From: Exiguobacterium profundum
Lineage (GTDB): Bacteria > Bacillota > Bacilli > Exiguobacteriales > Exiguobacteriaceae
Direction: 5' to 3'
Assembly (NCBI RefSeq): GCF_001909285.1
Contig: NZ_MRSV01000001.1
Location: 1,537,680 to 1,601,679, forward strand
Length of the DNA: 64,000 bases
The position numbers were made by a program, and so were the translations under genes. Below are positions 44,381 to 54,230 of the stretch, piece after piece. Each line of letters starts with the position of its first letter. Position 1 is the stretch's first letter. Below the pieces are notes generated by a model. The model saw only the letters and a program-made list of their open reading frames with translations. It made no database searches and was not told where the DNA came from.

Positions 44381-44818
44381 TTGCGGATTTTAGTTTTAAA
44401 TGGACCGAATTTAAATCTACTGGGTCGTCGTGAACCGAATGTATATGGCGAGATGTCGTTGAAAGGTTTGGCGGCAGAACTGATGCTGCGCGCTCCAGAA
44501 GACGTCGAACTCACCTTTAAACAATCGAATCATGAGGGAGATTTAATTGATGCGCTACATGACGCTTTTGATTATGAGGGTGTCATATTGAATGCAGGTG
44601 CCTATACGCATACATCAATCGCGATCCGGGATGCCATATCCGCTATCGCTGCCCCAGTCGTTGAAGTACATATCTCGAACGTGCATGCACGCGAGGCTTT
44701 TCGGCATGAGTCGAAACTTGCTGCCGTCTGTATCGGTGTCATTACCGGTTTTGGACTCACGAGCTATACGTTAGCGCTGCATGCACTAATCGAACATTGG
44801 AGGAATCGACATGATTGA
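44381..44818 (+). CDS. aroQ: 3-dehydroquinate dehydratase, type II
   Basis: This enzyme of 145 residues performs the third step of the shikimate pathway. It has the N-terminal VLNGPNLNLLGRREPNVYG (Arg and catalytic Tyr), QSNHEGDL near 47, NAGAYTHTS near 72 and HISNVHAREAFRHES near 98. The TTG at 44381 gives the usual family length and has GAGGGGGA 6-7 bases upstream; the in-frame ATG 30 bases earlier precedes that site. It overlaps the next gene by 8 bases. Confidence 0.93.
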   Translation: MRILVLNGPNLNLLGRREPNVYGEMSLKGLAAELMLRAPEDVELTFKQSNHEGDLIDALHDAFDYEGVILNAGAYTHTSIAIRDAISAIAAPVVEVHISNVHAREAFRHESKLAAVCIGVITGFGLTSYTLALHALIEHWRNRHD

Positions 44819-45881
44819 ACGCGTAAACAAACTGCAAGCACAGTTAGAAAAAAACGAGATTGATGCATTACTCGTCACAAAACGTGAGAATATCCGCTAC
44901 TTATCTGGTTTCACCGGGTCGAGCGGTGTCATCGTCATCACGTCGAATTCGGCAAGTTTCATCACGGACTTCCGTTACACGGAACAAGCGAACGATCAAG
45001 TAAAAGGGTACGACATCATTGAGCTTGATACATCACTCATCAAGTCGGTAGCAGATGTCGTGTCCCGTGAATCCATCAAGCGCCTTGGCATCGAGCAGGA
45101 TGCGATGACAGTGGGGCAATATCGTGCCTATGAAAAAGATGTCGACGCTCAACTTATCGAAACGTCTGGAATCGTAGAAAAACTGCGCTTGATTAAGGAT
45201 GAATCAGAGATTAAGATTATGAAGGAAGCTGCGGCAATCGCTGATGCGGCGTACGCCCATATCCAGACGTTCATTCGTCCTGGTCGTACCGAGAGAGAAG
45301 TCGCGAACGAACTCGAAATGTTCATGCGTTCAAAAGGTGCTGACTCGTCATCGTTCGACATGATTGTCGCCTCGGGTCTCCGTTCGGCGCTACCACACGG
45401 TGTGGCAAGTGATAAAGTCATCGAATCTGGAGAATTGGTTACGCTTGATTTCGGTGCTTACTATAAAGGGTACTGCTCAGATATCACGCGTACGCTTGCA
45501 ATCGGTCCGATTTCGGATGAGTTGCGTCAAATCTACGATACGGTACTTCGTGCCCAACTTGCTGGTGTAGAAGGCACACGTGCCGGAATCACTGGCATTG
45601 AAGCAGATGCATTGACACGCGATATTATTAAAGAAGCTGGATATGGCGAGTACTTCGGCCACTCGACAGGACATGGTCTTGGAATGGAAGTGCATGAGGC
45701 CCCAGGATTATCGTTCCGTTCGGAAACGGTGCTCGAACCTGGTATGGTCGTAACGATCGAGCCGGGTATTTACATCAACGGTGTCGGTGGTTGCCGGATT
45801 GAAAACGATGTCGTCATCACAGAAGACGGATGCTACCGTCTGACACAGTCGCCAAAAGAGTTAATTACGATCGAGGCATAA
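44811..45881 (+). CDS. Xaa-Pro dipeptidase (M24 family, YqhT type)
   Basis: This 356-residue aminopeptidase P-type enzyme has an N-terminal creatinase domain (1-130) and an M24 pita-bread domain. The dinuclear metal ligands are seen in TLDFGAYYKGYCSDITR, GHSTGHGLGMEVHE and TIEPGIYI. It removes N-terminal residues before proline. It is coupled to aroQ and precedes efp, which makes ribosomes handle proline runs; the pairing is conserved in Bacillales. Confidence 0.9.
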   Translation: MIERVNKLQAQLEKNEIDALLVTKRENIRYLSGFTGSSGVIVITSNSASFITDFRYTEQANDQVKGYDIIELDTSLIKSVADVVSRESIKRLGIEQDAMTVGQYRAYEKDVDAQLIETSGIVEKLRLIKDESEIKIMKEAAAIADAAYAHIQTFIRPGRTEREVANELEMFMRSKGADSSSFDMIVASGLRSALPHGVASDKVIESGELVTLDFGAYYKGYCSDITRTLAIGPISDELRQIYDTVLRAQLAGVEGTRAGITGIEADALTRDIIKEAGYGEYFGHSTGHGLGMEVHEAPGLSFRSETVLEPGMVVTIEPGIYINGVGGCRIENDVVITEDGCYRLTQSPKELITIEA

Positions 45882-45910
45882 GCTTCATCTGAATTTAGGA
45901 GGAAATCAAT

Positions 45911-46477
45911 ATGGTATCAGTTAACGATTTAAAAACAGGATTGACGGTCAAAACGTCTGACGGTTCGATTTGGCAAGTCATCGAGTTCCAACACGTAAAA
46001 CCGGGTAAAGGAGCGGCATTCGTTCGTACGAAAATGCGTAACTTGCGTAACGGTGCAATCCAAGAAACGACGTTCCGTGGTGGAGAAAAAATCGAACGCG
46101 CACACATCGAGCGTAAACGCATGCAATATCTTTATCCAATGGGCGACACGTATGTCTTCATGGACAATGAATCATACGAGCAACTTGAATTGACAAGCGC
46201 TCAAGTCAAATCAGCACTTCCATATTTGCTTGAGAACATGGAAGTCAGCATCGCGGACTACGAAGGGGAGATTCTTGGAATCGAGCTTCCAACGAGCGTT
46301 GTCTTGACAATCGTCGAAGCAGACCCAGGCGTAAAAGGTGACACGGCATCGAACGTGAAGAAAAACGCGACAGTGGAAACAGGACATGTCATTCAAGTGC
46401 CACTTTTCATCGAACCAGGTGAAAAAGTGACAGTCGATACACGTACTGGAGAGTTCATGGGTCGTTATAACGGTTAA
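45911..46477 (+). CDS. efp: Elongation factor P
   Basis: This three-domain factor of 188 residues relieves stalling at polyproline stretches. The N-terminal loop reads KPGKGAAF, with the modified Lys near residue 32; [15 protein letters not shown] marks domain II and the C-terminus ends [21 protein letters not shown] precedes ATG 45911. A terminator follows. In sporulating Bacillus the spoIIIA operon lies between efp and accB; here it is absent. Confidence 0.95.
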   Translation: MVSVNDLKTGLTVKTSDGSIWQVIEFQHVKPGKGAAFVRTKMRNLRNGAIQETTFRGGEKIERAHIERKRMQYLYPMGDTYVFMDNESYEQLELTSAQVKSALPYLLENMEVSIADYEGEILGIELPTSVVLTIVEADPGVKGDTASNVKKNATVETGHVIQVPLFIEPGEKVTVDTRTGEFMGRYNG

Positions 46478-46484
46478 TCCTTAC

Positions 46485-46520
46485 GAGTGCTCATTCGAAT
46501 GAATGGGTGCTCTTTTTTTC
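46485..46520 (+). terminator. Terminator of efp
   Basis: GAGTGCTCATTC pairs with GAATGGGTGCTC through several G-T pairs, followed by seven T. Confidence 0.75.
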
Positions 46521-46594
46521 TCGTTTTTTTCATTGGTCTGACCAGTTATAGTGAAGGAGAGATTAGTACCAGGTATAAACAGGGGGTAAGAAAG

Positions 46595-47044
46595 ATGCAA
46601 ATCGATCAAATTAAAGAGCTTATTCAATTATTGGACCAATCATCAGTCCATGAAATGGAGCTTGAAACATCTGATTTCAAACTGTCATTAAAGAAAGAAG
46701 CGCAACAAACAGTGAGCGCGCCTATCATGCAGACACAAGCATTCGCACCGCCTGCGCCTGCTCCTCAAGTAAATGAACAAACAGAAGAACCGACGCAAGA
46801 AAAGGCGTCTTATCGTACTATCACCTCGCCGATGGTTGGAACGTTCTATTCACGTCCGGCCCCGGATAAAGAAGCGTTCGTGAACGTCGGCGACCGTGTC
46901 GAGTCAGGACAAATCGTTTGTATTCTAGAGGCGATGAAACTGTTTAACGATGTCGAAGCGGAAATCAGTGGCGAAATCGTAGAGGTGTTAGTCGCCGATG
47001 GCGATCTCGTCGAATTCGGTCAACCGCTCTTCAGCGTGAAGTGA
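46595..47044 (+). CDS. accB: Acetyl-CoA carboxylase biotin carboxyl carrier protein
   Basis: This protein of 149 residues has an N-terminal helical region, a Pro/Ala/Gln-rich linker (about 45-70), and a biotinyl domain with the biotin lysine in EAMKLFN near residue 115. The usual sequence is AMKLMN; Phe in place of Met is a mild variant. It carries CO2 for fatty acid synthesis. ATG 46595 follows AGGGGGTAAG. accC starts 7 bases after its stop. Confidence 0.93.
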   Translation: MQIDQIKELIQLLDQSSVHEMELETSDFKLSLKKEAQQTVSAPIMQTQAFAPPAPAPQVNEQTEEPTQEKASYRTITSPMVGTFYSRPAPDKEAFVNVGDRVESGQIVCILEAMKLFNDVEAEISGEIVEVLVADGDLVEFGQPLFSVK

Positions 47045-47051
47045 GGTCGTT

Positions 47052-48395
47052 ATGAAATTATTAATTGCTAACCGCGGGGAAATCGCGGTTCGAATCATAC
47101 GTGCAGCAAAAGAATTGAATATTCCGACGGTCGCTGTCTTCTCTGAGGCAGATCGTGAAGCGTTACATGTTCATCTGGCTGACGAGGCTTATTGCATCGG
47201 TCCGAATCCATCGAAAGACTCCTATTTGAATATCCCAAATATTTTATCAGTCGCCTGCGCCGTGGATGCGACGATGGTACATCCGGGTTACGGCTTTTTG
47301 GCTGAAAATGCCGAGTTCGCTGAGATGTGCGAGGCGTGTGGAATTCAATTTGTCGGCCCAAGCAGCTATGCGATTCGCAAAATGGGAATCAAGGATGAAG
47401 CCAAACGAACGATGATCGAGTCAGGGGTTCCTGTCGTTCCAGGTTCAAGTGGTGTCGTCACAGACGAAGAAGCGATGGAACTCGCGCGTGAGATGGGTTA
47501 TCCGGTCATCATCAAGGCGACAGCCGGCGGTGGAGGACGTGGCATTCGCGTCGCTCGAGACGAGGACGAACTCGTTTCAGGATTGGTCGCGACACGTAAA
47601 GAAGCGAAGCAGGCGTTCGGGAATGGTGACGTGTATCTCGAAAAGTTCATCGAGTCGTTCCGTCACGTCGAAGTGCAGGTTCTTGCCGACCAATTCGGTA
47701 ACGTCATTCACTTAGGTGAACGTGATTGTACAATCCAACGTCGCATGCAAAAACTAGTTGAAGAGGCGCCATCACCTGCGATTGATGAAACGACACGTCA
47801 ATTGATGGGGGATGCGGCCGTCAAAGCGGCAAAAGCCATTCAGTACTCGGGAGCGGGAACAATCGAGTTCATTTACGTTCCAGAATCAAACGAGTTTTAT
47901 TTCATGGAGATGAATACCCGGATCCAAGTCGAGCATCCCGTCACCGAGATGATCACAGGATTCGATCTCGTTCAAGCGCAGCTTGAAGTGGCGCTCGGAC
48001 ATCCACTTGCCATCTCACAAGAGGACATTACGTTCTCAGGACATTCCATCGAATGTCGAATCAACGCGGAGGACCCATTTATGGACTTCCGTCCGATGGC
48101 AGGGAAGATTGACCAATATATCGTTCCAGGCGGTATGGGTGTCCGTGTCGATAGCGGACTCTATGCAGGAGCGATGATCCCGCCGTTCTATGACTCTATG
48201 GTAGCGAAGTTGATTGTTCATGCACCAACGCGTGATGAGGCCATTCTGAAAATGTTGCGTGCTTTGGATGAGTTTACGGTTTCGGGAATTAAAACGACGA
48301 TTCCGTTTCATCAACAAGTCATGGCACATGAGCAGTTCCGCATCGGTACGTTCGATACGAAATTCGTTGAAAAAGAAATGTCATTGGCAAAATAA
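47052..48395 (+). CDS. accC: Acetyl-CoA carboxylase biotin carboxylase subunit
   Basis: This 447-residue ATP-grasp enzyme carboxylates biotin on AccB. It has the start [26 protein letters not shown] near 77, the Gly-rich ATP loop [10 protein letters not shown] near 162, and [14 protein letters not shown] near 288. It is complete and coupled to accB. YqhY, which follows accC in B. subtilis, is absent; a terminator and nusB follow instead. Confidence 0.95.
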   Translation: MKLLIANRGEIAVRIIRAAKELNIPTVAVFSEADREALHVHLADEAYCIGPNPSKDSYLNIPNILSVACAVDATMVHPGYGFLAENAEFAEMCEACGIQFVGPSSYAIRKMGIKDEAKRTMIESGVPVVPGSSGVVTDEEAMELAREMGYPVIIKATAGGGGRGIRVARDEDELVSGLVATRKEAKQAFGNGDVYLEKFIESFRHVEVQVLADQFGNVIHLGERDCTIQRRMQKLVEEAPSPAIDETTRQLMGDAAVKAAKAIQYSGAGTIEFIYVPESNEFYFMEMNTRIQVEHPVTEMITGFDLVQAQLEVALGHPLAISQEDITFSGHSIECRINAEDPFMDFRPMAGKIDQYIVPGGMGVRVDSGLYAGAMIPPFYDSMVAKLIVHAPTRDEAILKMLRALDEFTVSGIKTTIPFHQQVMAHEQFRIGTFDTKFVEKEMSLAK

Positions 48396-48399
48396 CGTG

Positions 48400-48441
48400 A
48401 ACCAGGAAGCCCGAACATTATTTCGGTTTCCTGGTTTTTTG
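48400..48441 (+). terminator. Terminator of accBC
   Basis: AACCAGGAAGCCCGAA pairs with TTCGGTTTCCTGGTT, followed by six T. Confidence 0.85.
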
Positions 48442-48507
48442 TACTGAATTTATGAGTGCTTTATGCTAAACTATCACAATGAAAGCATGTAAAAGGAGAG
48501 TAACTGA

Positions 48508-49083
48508 ATGAAACGTCATGAAGCACGAGAGAAAGCGATTCAAACGCTTTTTCAAATCGAATTATCTAAATTAGAGGTGGACGAAGCAATCGAGTTCGCA
48601 TTGGATGGAGAAGAGTCTGATCCGTTTTACGAACAACTCGTCACAGGGACGCTAGAACATATTGAAGATATCGATGCGTTACTAGTTGAAAACTTGAAAA
48701 ACTGGCGGTTAGATCGCCTCGGAAACGTCGAGCGTACGATTCTTCGAATGGCAACGTTCGAATTGTTATACGTCGAGACGATTCCAGAAAACGTCACCAT
48801 CAACGAAGCGGTCGAACTCGCGAAATCGTTCGCGGACGAAGAAGCCGGCAAACTCGTGAATGGCGTACTCGGTAACATCATTAAAGAAGACAAAAAAAAT
48901 AGAGATAAGACACCAGACCAACTACAGAAAAACCTAAAGACAACGGGGGATGAGAGAGATGGCAGTAGTGATCGACGGGAAACAAGTGGCAGCATCATAT
49001 CGAGAAACGTTAAAAGAACGTGTGGCAGCACTTCGCGCACGTGGCATCGTACCGAAACTGAAAGTCGTGTTGATTGGGGATGA
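48508..49083 (+). CDS. nusB: Transcription antitermination factor NusB with abnormal C-terminal extension
   Basis: The first 130 residues form a complete NusB (MKRHEAREKAIQTLFQIE, NVERTILRMATFELLY, INEAVELAKSF, VNGVLGNI), which binds boxA RNA with NusE for rRNA antitermination. The frame then continues for about 60 residues, most of them overlapping folD out of frame. In the A8 run at 48892-48899, one more A would create AAA-TAG and end the protein at 131 residues, the normal NusB length. The extension KNRDKTPD... has no family features. A lost A, in nature or in sequencing, is the likely cause. Confidence 0.85.
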   Translation: MKRHEAREKAIQTLFQIELSKLEVDEAIEFALDGEESDPFYEQLVTGTLEHIEDIDALLVENLKNWRLDRLGNVERTILRMATFELLYVETIPENVTINEAVELAKSFADEEAGKLVNGVLGNIIKEDKKNRDKTPDQLQKNLKTTGDERDGSSDRRETSGSIISRNVKRTCGSTSRTWHRTETESRVDWG

Positions 49084-49795
49084 CCCAGCAAGTCATAGCT
49101 ATGTACGCGGGAAGGAACGGGCGGCAGAAGAAATCGGAATCGATTCACAAGTCCTCCGTTTTGATGAGACGATTAGCGAGAAGGAATTGCTTGACTTGAT
49201 TGACTTGATGAATGCGGATGAAGAAGTTCACGGGATTCTCGTGCAACTCCCTCTGCCGAAAAACATCGACGAATCACGAGTCATCATGCGCATCTCCCCA
49301 GAAAAGGACGTCGATGGCTTTCATCCTGAGAATGTTGGGAAGATGATGCTCGGACTTGATACGCTACTCCCGTGCACGCCGCACGGCATCTTGCATCTCG
49401 CAAAAACACAGACCGAGATCGCCGGAAAGCACGTTGTCGTCGTCGGTCGTAGTCAGATTGTCGGTAAACCGGTAGGCATTTTGTTCTTGAATGAATCAGC
49501 AACGGTCACATATTGTCATTCAAAAACAGCTGACCTCGGTGAGATGACACGACAAGCGGACATTTTGATTGTCGCGGTCGGACGCGCTGGTTTAGTCACA
49601 GCAGACATGGTCAAACCAGGCGCGCTTGTCATCGATGTCGGAGTCAATCGGGTCGAAGGTCGTCTAGTCGGTGACGTGGACTATGAAGCTGTTAAGGAGA
49701 AGGCGAGTGCCATCACCCCTGTTCCGGGTGGTGTCGGTCCGATGACCATCACGATGCTCATGCATAATACGGTCGAGGTTGCATCACGTGGCTAA
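48959..49795 (+). CDS. folD: Bifunctional methylene-THF dehydrogenase/methenyl-THF cyclohydrolase
   Basis: This enzyme of 278 residues interconverts one-carbon folates. It has the catalytic YVRGKERAAEEIG near 50-60 (the Tyr/Lys pair), QLPLPKNI near 98, PCTPHGI near 138 and GRSQIVGKPVG near 163, and ends PVPGGVGPMT. ATG 48959 is chosen because GGGGGA lies about 8 bases upstream; an ATG three codons earlier lies in that site. Its start lies inside the extended nusB frame. It overlaps xseA by 8 bases. Confidence 0.95.
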   Translation: MAVVIDGKQVAASYRETLKERVAALRARGIVPKLKVVLIGDDPASHSYVRGKERAAEEIGIDSQVLRFDETISEKELLDLIDLMNADEEVHGILVQLPLPKNIDESRVIMRISPEKDVDGFHPENVGKMMLGLDTLLPCTPHGILHLAKTQTEIAGKHVVVVGRSQIVGKPVGILFLNESATVTYCHSKTADLGEMTRQADILIVAVGRAGLVTADMVKPGALVIDVGVNRVEGRLVGDVDYEAVKEKASAITPVPGGVGPMTITMLMHNTVEVASRG

Positions 49796-51134
49796 TCCAC
49801 TTCCGGTTTCTGAAGTTGTTCGATATGTGAAGCGACAACTTGATGATGATGTATTGCTTCGACAAGTCGCGGTCATCGGTGAAATCTCAAATTTCAAACG
49901 TTATTCATCCGGTCATTGTTATTTCACGTTGAAAGATGACGCGTCTCGGATGAAAGCTGTCATGTTTTCTCGCGATGCCAAACAACTTCAATTCGAACCG
50001 AAAGATGGAATGAAAGTCATCGCCGTCTCAAAGGTGACGATGTATGAGGCTACGGGAGATGTCCAACTATATGTCGAATTGATGCGACAAGACGGAATCG
50101 GTCTATTGTTTGAACGATATGAGGCGAGAAAGCGTGAATTAGAGGAGATGGGATGGTTCGACGAGGAGCGGAAGCACCCGCTCCCGACGTTTCCAGAGCG
50201 CGTTGGAATCGTGACGTCTCCAAAAGGTGCGGCGCTCCACGATATCGCAACCACACTTCGACGTCGTGCACCACATGTGGCGATTACGTTCGCCCCTGTT
50301 GCTGTACAGGGCGAAATGGCGGCTCCACAAGTTGCTTCTGCCATTCGCTGGATGAACGAACGCACCGATTGTGATGTACTCATTGTCGGGCGCGGTGGTG
50401 GTTCCATCGAGGAACTTTGGGCATTTAATGAGGATGTTGTGGTGGAGGCAATCTATGCGTCCACGATTCCCATCATTTCTGCTGTCGGTCACGAGACAGA
50501 CTTTACGCTTTCGGATTTCGTTGCCGATGTTCGGGCTGCGACTCCGACAGCGGCGGCTGAACTCGCTACCGCGATGATTGATGCGCAGCGAAAAGATGTA
50601 GAACGTTTGGATAACCATCTGCACAAAGCCGTCAGAGACCAATTGGATGATTCGCGAACCCGTGTGGAACGGATGATCAATAGCTATGGATTAAAATCAC
50701 CGAGGTACACGATATCTCAGAAACGGGAACGATTCGCCCAGTCGGAAATCCGTCTCGAGCAAGGGATGAGGCGACATCTCACCCAAGCCACTCATCAGCT
50801 CCGTCAGTTGTCACAGCAGCTAGATGTAAAACGATTTTCAAAAACGTTGTCCAAGCAAGGGGAAGAAGTCAATCATATGGTCGAGCGACTCCGTCGAACG
50901 AAACCATTAGAACAAGCAACGCTTCAATTTGCGCAACAGGTTGGACGATTGCATGCAGTCAGTCCACTCGCCGTCTTGTCACGTGGATATACGTTCATCG
51001 AACAAGATGGGACCTATGTGCAGAACGTGAAACAATTACGCGATGGTGACGTCTCGATTCGTTTTCGGGATGGTCATGCGATCGCTGAGGTGAAGGAGAG
51101 GATTGTCGGTGACAAAGAAAGAACAGACATTTGA
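49788..51134 (+). CDS. xseA: Exodeoxyribonuclease VII large subunit
   Basis: This protein of 448 residues has an N-terminal OB fold (VIGEISNFKRYSSGHCYFTLKD), a catalytic part with GIVTSPKGAALHDI, GRGGGSIEELWAFN and ISAVGHETDFTLSD, and long C-terminal helices. With XseB it degrades single-stranded DNA from both ends. GTG 49788 is chosen because GGTCGAGG is about 9 bases upstream. Its end overlaps xseB by 26 bases. Confidence 0.93.
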   Translation: MANPLPVSEVVRYVKRQLDDDVLLRQVAVIGEISNFKRYSSGHCYFTLKDDASRMKAVMFSRDAKQLQFEPKDGMKVIAVSKVTMYEATGDVQLYVELMRQDGIGLLFERYEARKRELEEMGWFDEERKHPLPTFPERVGIVTSPKGAALHDIATTLRRRAPHVAITFAPVAVQGEMAAPQVASAIRWMNERTDCDVLIVGRGGGSIEELWAFNEDVVVEAIYASTIPIISAVGHETDFTLSDFVADVRAATPTAAAELATAMIDAQRKDVERLDNHLHKAVRDQLDDSRTRVERMINSYGLKSPRYTISQKRERFAQSEIRLEQGMRRHLTQATHQLRQLSQQLDVKRFSKTLSKQGEEVNHMVERLRRTKPLEQATLQFAQQVGRLHAVSPLAVLSRGYTFIEQDGTYVQNVKQLRDGDVSIRFRDGHAIAEVKERIVGDKERTDI

Positions 51135-51333
51135 GGCGGCGCTCGAGCGCCTCGAACAGATCGTCGCGCAACTCGAGAGCGGTGATGTCCCATTAGAGGA
51201 AGCGATGACCCTATATGAGGAAGGTGTCCGCTTGTCTGCATTGTGCCAGACAAAACTCTCTGCCGCAGAGAAAAAAATGGATGAAATTTTAGAACTTGAT
51301 GGGACGCTTCGTGAAAAAGGAGGATCCGCATGA
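51109..51333 (+). CDS. xseB: Exodeoxyribonuclease VII small subunit
   Basis: This small helical protein of 74 residues reads FEAALERLEQIVAQLESGDVPLEEAMTLYEEG, the standard XseB pattern. GTG 51109 is preferred because AAGGAGAGG lies about 10 bases upstream; TTG 51103 is too close to it. It overlaps both xseA and ispA. Confidence 0.93.
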   Translation: MTKKEQTFEAALERLEQIVAQLESGDVPLEEAMTLYEEGVRLSALCQTKLSAAEKKMDEILELDGTLREKGGSA

Positions 51334-52208
51334 ACCGTACCGATGACTTGAACAAGTGGAAACGGACCGTCGAACTGGCGATGCAGGAACTCATTGAGTC
51401 GAGTGAGATGCCGAAACGATTACGAGACGCAATGACGTATTCTTTAGAGGCTGGCGGGAAACGCATTCGTCCTGCTCTCGTCTATGCCGTCCTTGAAACG
51501 TATAGCATGTCACTCGAGCGAGGACGAGAGGTGGCGGCGAGTTTAGAGATGGTTCATACATACTCACTCATCCATGATGATTTGCCGGCCATGGATGATG
51601 ACGATCTTCGTCGTGGACGACCGACCAATCATCGTCAGTTTGATGAAGCGACCGCTATTTTGGCTGGGGACGCATTATTGACGGACGCATTCCGTATTCT
51701 CACACAGATGCCACTCCCAGCGCTAGATGTCGTCGAGATTATTCGTATTTTCGGATTGGCGGCCGGTAGCTCAGGTATGGTAGGTGGGCAGTTGGATGAT
51801 ATGCTGGCTGAAAAGCGGAACGACGTCACACTTGAAGAGCTTCAATCCATTCATGAACGCAAGACAGGTGCGCTACTCGTCTATGCACTTGAAGCCGGTG
51901 CGATTTTGGCAGGGGCATCGGTGGAAGATCGGATGCACCTCAAACAGTTCGGACGTCATCTTGGCATCGCTTTTCAGATTCAAGACGATATCCTCGATGT
52001 CGTCGGAGATGAACAAACAATCGGAAAACGCGTCGGCTCAGATGAATTGAATGATAAGACGACTTATCCGAAGCTTCTCGGCTTGGAGGGAGCGAAGCAA
52101 GCTCTTGAGCAAGAAGTGGGAGCGGCACACGCTGCAATTGAATCACTTTCAGTTCCAGCGCCGTTGCTTCTTGAGATGCTATCATTTGTAGTGAAACGAA
52201 ATCATTGA
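51330..52208 (+). CDS. ispA: Short-chain polyprenyl diphosphate synthase (farnesyl/geranyl diphosphate synthase)
   Basis: This 292-residue prenyltransferase has the first Asp-rich motif DDLPAMDDDDLRRG near residue 83 (long bacterial type II form) and the second motif DDILD near 225. GGKRIRPALV is near 45. It condenses IPP and DMAPP to C10-C15 products. It overlaps xseB by 4 bases and precedes dxs after a terminator. The chain length (FPP) is inferred from family and context. Confidence 0.93.
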   Translation: MNRTDDLNKWKRTVELAMQELIESSEMPKRLRDAMTYSLEAGGKRIRPALVYAVLETYSMSLERGREVAASLEMVHTYSLIHDDLPAMDDDDLRRGRPTNHRQFDEATAILAGDALLTDAFRILTQMPLPALDVVEIIRIFGLAAGSSGMVGGQLDDMLAEKRNDVTLEELQSIHERKTGALLVYALEAGAILAGASVEDRMHLKQFGRHLGIAFQIQDDILDVVGDEQTIGKRVGSDELNDKTTYPKLLGLEGAKQALEQEVGAAHAAIESLSVPAPLLLEMLSFVVKRNH

Positions 52209-52212
52209 CCTC

Positions 52213-52248
52213 GGTGACACGATGAGCACATCGTGTCACCTTTGTTTT
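52213..52248 (+). terminator. Terminator of ispA
   Basis: GGTGACACGATG pairs perfectly with CATCGTGTCACC, followed by TTTGTTTT. Confidence 0.82.
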
Positions 52249-52322
52249 GGGGAATGTGTGGCATATGCCGTCACATTCTTGTAAAATGTAAGGTACGAAT
52301 CAGTAAAATGTGAGGAGAAAGG

Positions 52323-54224
52323 ATGGTCATTATGGACTTGACATCCATTCAAGACCCGTCGTTCCTGAAACGGATGTCTGTATCAGAGCTCGAATCGCTC
52401 GGTTCAGACATTAGACGATTCTTGATTGAAAAATTGGCAGTGACGGGAGGGCATTTGGCGCCAAACTTGGGAGTTGTAGAGTTGACGCTTGCCTTGCACC
52501 GTGTATTTGACAGTCCGAAAGACCAACTCGTATGGGACGTCGGTCATCAAGCATACGTTCATAAAATTTTGACAGGACGTACGAACCAGTTTGATACTCT
52601 CCGACAATACAATGGGTTATGTGGTTTCCCGAAACGTTGTGAGAGCGAGCATGATGTGTGGGAAACAGGGCACAGTTCGACTTCCCTCTCTGCAGCCATG
52701 GGGATTGCGATTGCGAATGAATTGAAAGGGCGCGCCAACGATCGTGCCATCGCCATCATCGGGGACGGTGCTTTGACTGGGGGGATGGCACTTGAAGCCC
52801 TCAATCACATCGGTGCCGAGAAACAGAACGTGATTGTCATTCTAAATGATAACGAGATGTCGATTGCGCCGAACGTAGGAGCGATGCATAATATGCTTGG
52901 TCGTATCCGGGCATCGCGCAAGTTGAAGCATGCTCGAGAAGAAATGGAGTCACTCATCAAACACATCCCGCTCGTCGGGAGTTCACTTGAACGGAGCGGG
53001 GAACGGGTGAAGGACCTCTTAAAATCTGCTCTCATTCCGGGAACGTTCTTTGAAGAACTTGGCTTCACTTACTTTGGGCCGACAGATGGGCATGATTTGA
53101 AAGACTTGCTCGAAACGCTTGAGTACGCGAAGAAAATCGACGGTCCGGTTCTCGTCCACGTCATTAAAAAAAAAGGGAAGGGATATCGTCCGGCTGAATT
53201 GGACGGTGTCGGAACATGGCACGGTCTTGGACCTTATAAAATTGAATCCGGTGAAGTCATCAAAGGCAAACCGAAAGGACCAAGCTATTCGAAAGTCGTC
53301 GCGGAGACAATCACGAAAGTGGCTGAGTCAGACGAACGGGTGACGTTGATCACACCAGCGATGAGTGTCGGTTCGAAACTCGATTGCTTTACGAAGAAAT
53401 TCCCGGAGCGTATGTTTGATGTCGGAATTGCCGAGCAACATGCGGTCACCCTCGCTGGGGGACAGGCGACGCAAGGGTTGAAACCGGTCGTCTCGATTTA
53501 TTCGACCTTCTTCCAACGCGCGTATGATCAACTAGTCCATGACATTTGTCGTCAAAACTTGAACGTCGTGTTCACGATTGACCGATCTGGACTTGTCGGA
53601 GCGGATGGAGAGACGCACCAAGGTGTGTTCGATATCGCCTTCATGCGTCACGTGCCAAACATTCGAATTTTGATGGCGAAAGATGAAGAAGAATTACAAC
53701 AACTCGTCTATTCTGCACTCCGTTACGATGGTGGACCGATTGCGATTCGTTTCCCGCGTGGTGAAGGTATCGGTGTTCCGATGAGTGAGACGCTTCAAGA
53801 AATTTCACTCGATGATTGGAAAGTCGAGGCAGAAGGGACAGATGTCGCTATCTTGACGTTCGGTCCCCAAGTGCAAGACGCCCTCGAAGTCCGAGCACTA
53901 TTAGAAGGTAAGCTCAGTGTGCGCGTCATCAACTGTCGTAGCATCAAGCCGCTCGATGATGCGATGCTGACTTCACTTTATGCAGAGGGGATTCCGCTCG
54001 TGACATTAGAAGAGGCTGCTCTCGCCGGTGGCTTTGGAAGTAGCGTGCTTGAACACGCGAATGAAGCCGGAGCGTTTCCACGGATTCAACGTCTCGGTAT
54101 TCCGGATCGATATATCGAGCATGGCGGTGTCAACCAGCTCCTAGAAGAGATTGGACTGCGACCTGCCCAAATGGCGGAATCGATTGAACGGTTCGTCATG
54201 GAGACAAATCGACAGAATGTGTGA
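52323..54224 (+). CDS. dxs: 1-deoxy-D-xylulose-5-phosphate synthase
   Basis: This 633-residue thiamine-diphosphate enzyme makes DXP from pyruvate and glyceraldehyde-3-phosphate, the entry step of the MEP pathway. It has [12 protein letters not shown], the ThDP motif [15 protein letters not shown] near 148, the Glu in [13 protein letters not shown] near 372, and [15 protein letters not shown] near 420. ATG 52323 (GAGGAG 5 bases upstream) or ATG 52332 could be the start. tlyA starts 6 bases after its stop. Confidence 0.95.
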   Translation: MVIMDLTSIQDPSFLKRMSVSELESLGSDIRRFLIEKLAVTGGHLAPNLGVVELTLALHRVFDSPKDQLVWDVGHQAYVHKILTGRTNQFDTLRQYNGLCGFPKRCESEHDVWETGHSSTSLSAAMGIAIANELKGRANDRAIAIIGDGALTGGMALEALNHIGAEKQNVIVILNDNEMSIAPNVGAMHNMLGRIRASRKLKHAREEMESLIKHIPLVGSSLERSGERVKDLLKSALIPGTFFEELGFTYFGPTDGHDLKDLLETLEYAKKIDGPVLVHVIKKKGKGYRPAELDGVGTWHGLGPYKIESGEVIKGKPKGPSYSKVVAETITKVAESDERVTLITPAMSVGSKLDCFTKKFPERMFDVGIAEQHAVTLAGGQATQGLKPVVSIYSTFFQRAYDQLVHDICRQNLNVVFTIDRSGLVGADGETHQGVFDIAFMRHVPNIRILMAKDEEELQQLVYSALRYDGGPIAIRFPRGEGIGVPMSETLQEISLDDWKVEAEGTDVAILTFGPQVQDALEVRALLEGKLSVRVINCRSIKPLDDAMLTSLYAEGIPLVTLEEAALAGGFGSSVLEHANEAGAFPRIQRLGIPDRYIEHGGVNQLLEEIGLRPAQMAESIERFVMETNRQNV

Positions 54225-54230
54225 GGGATT

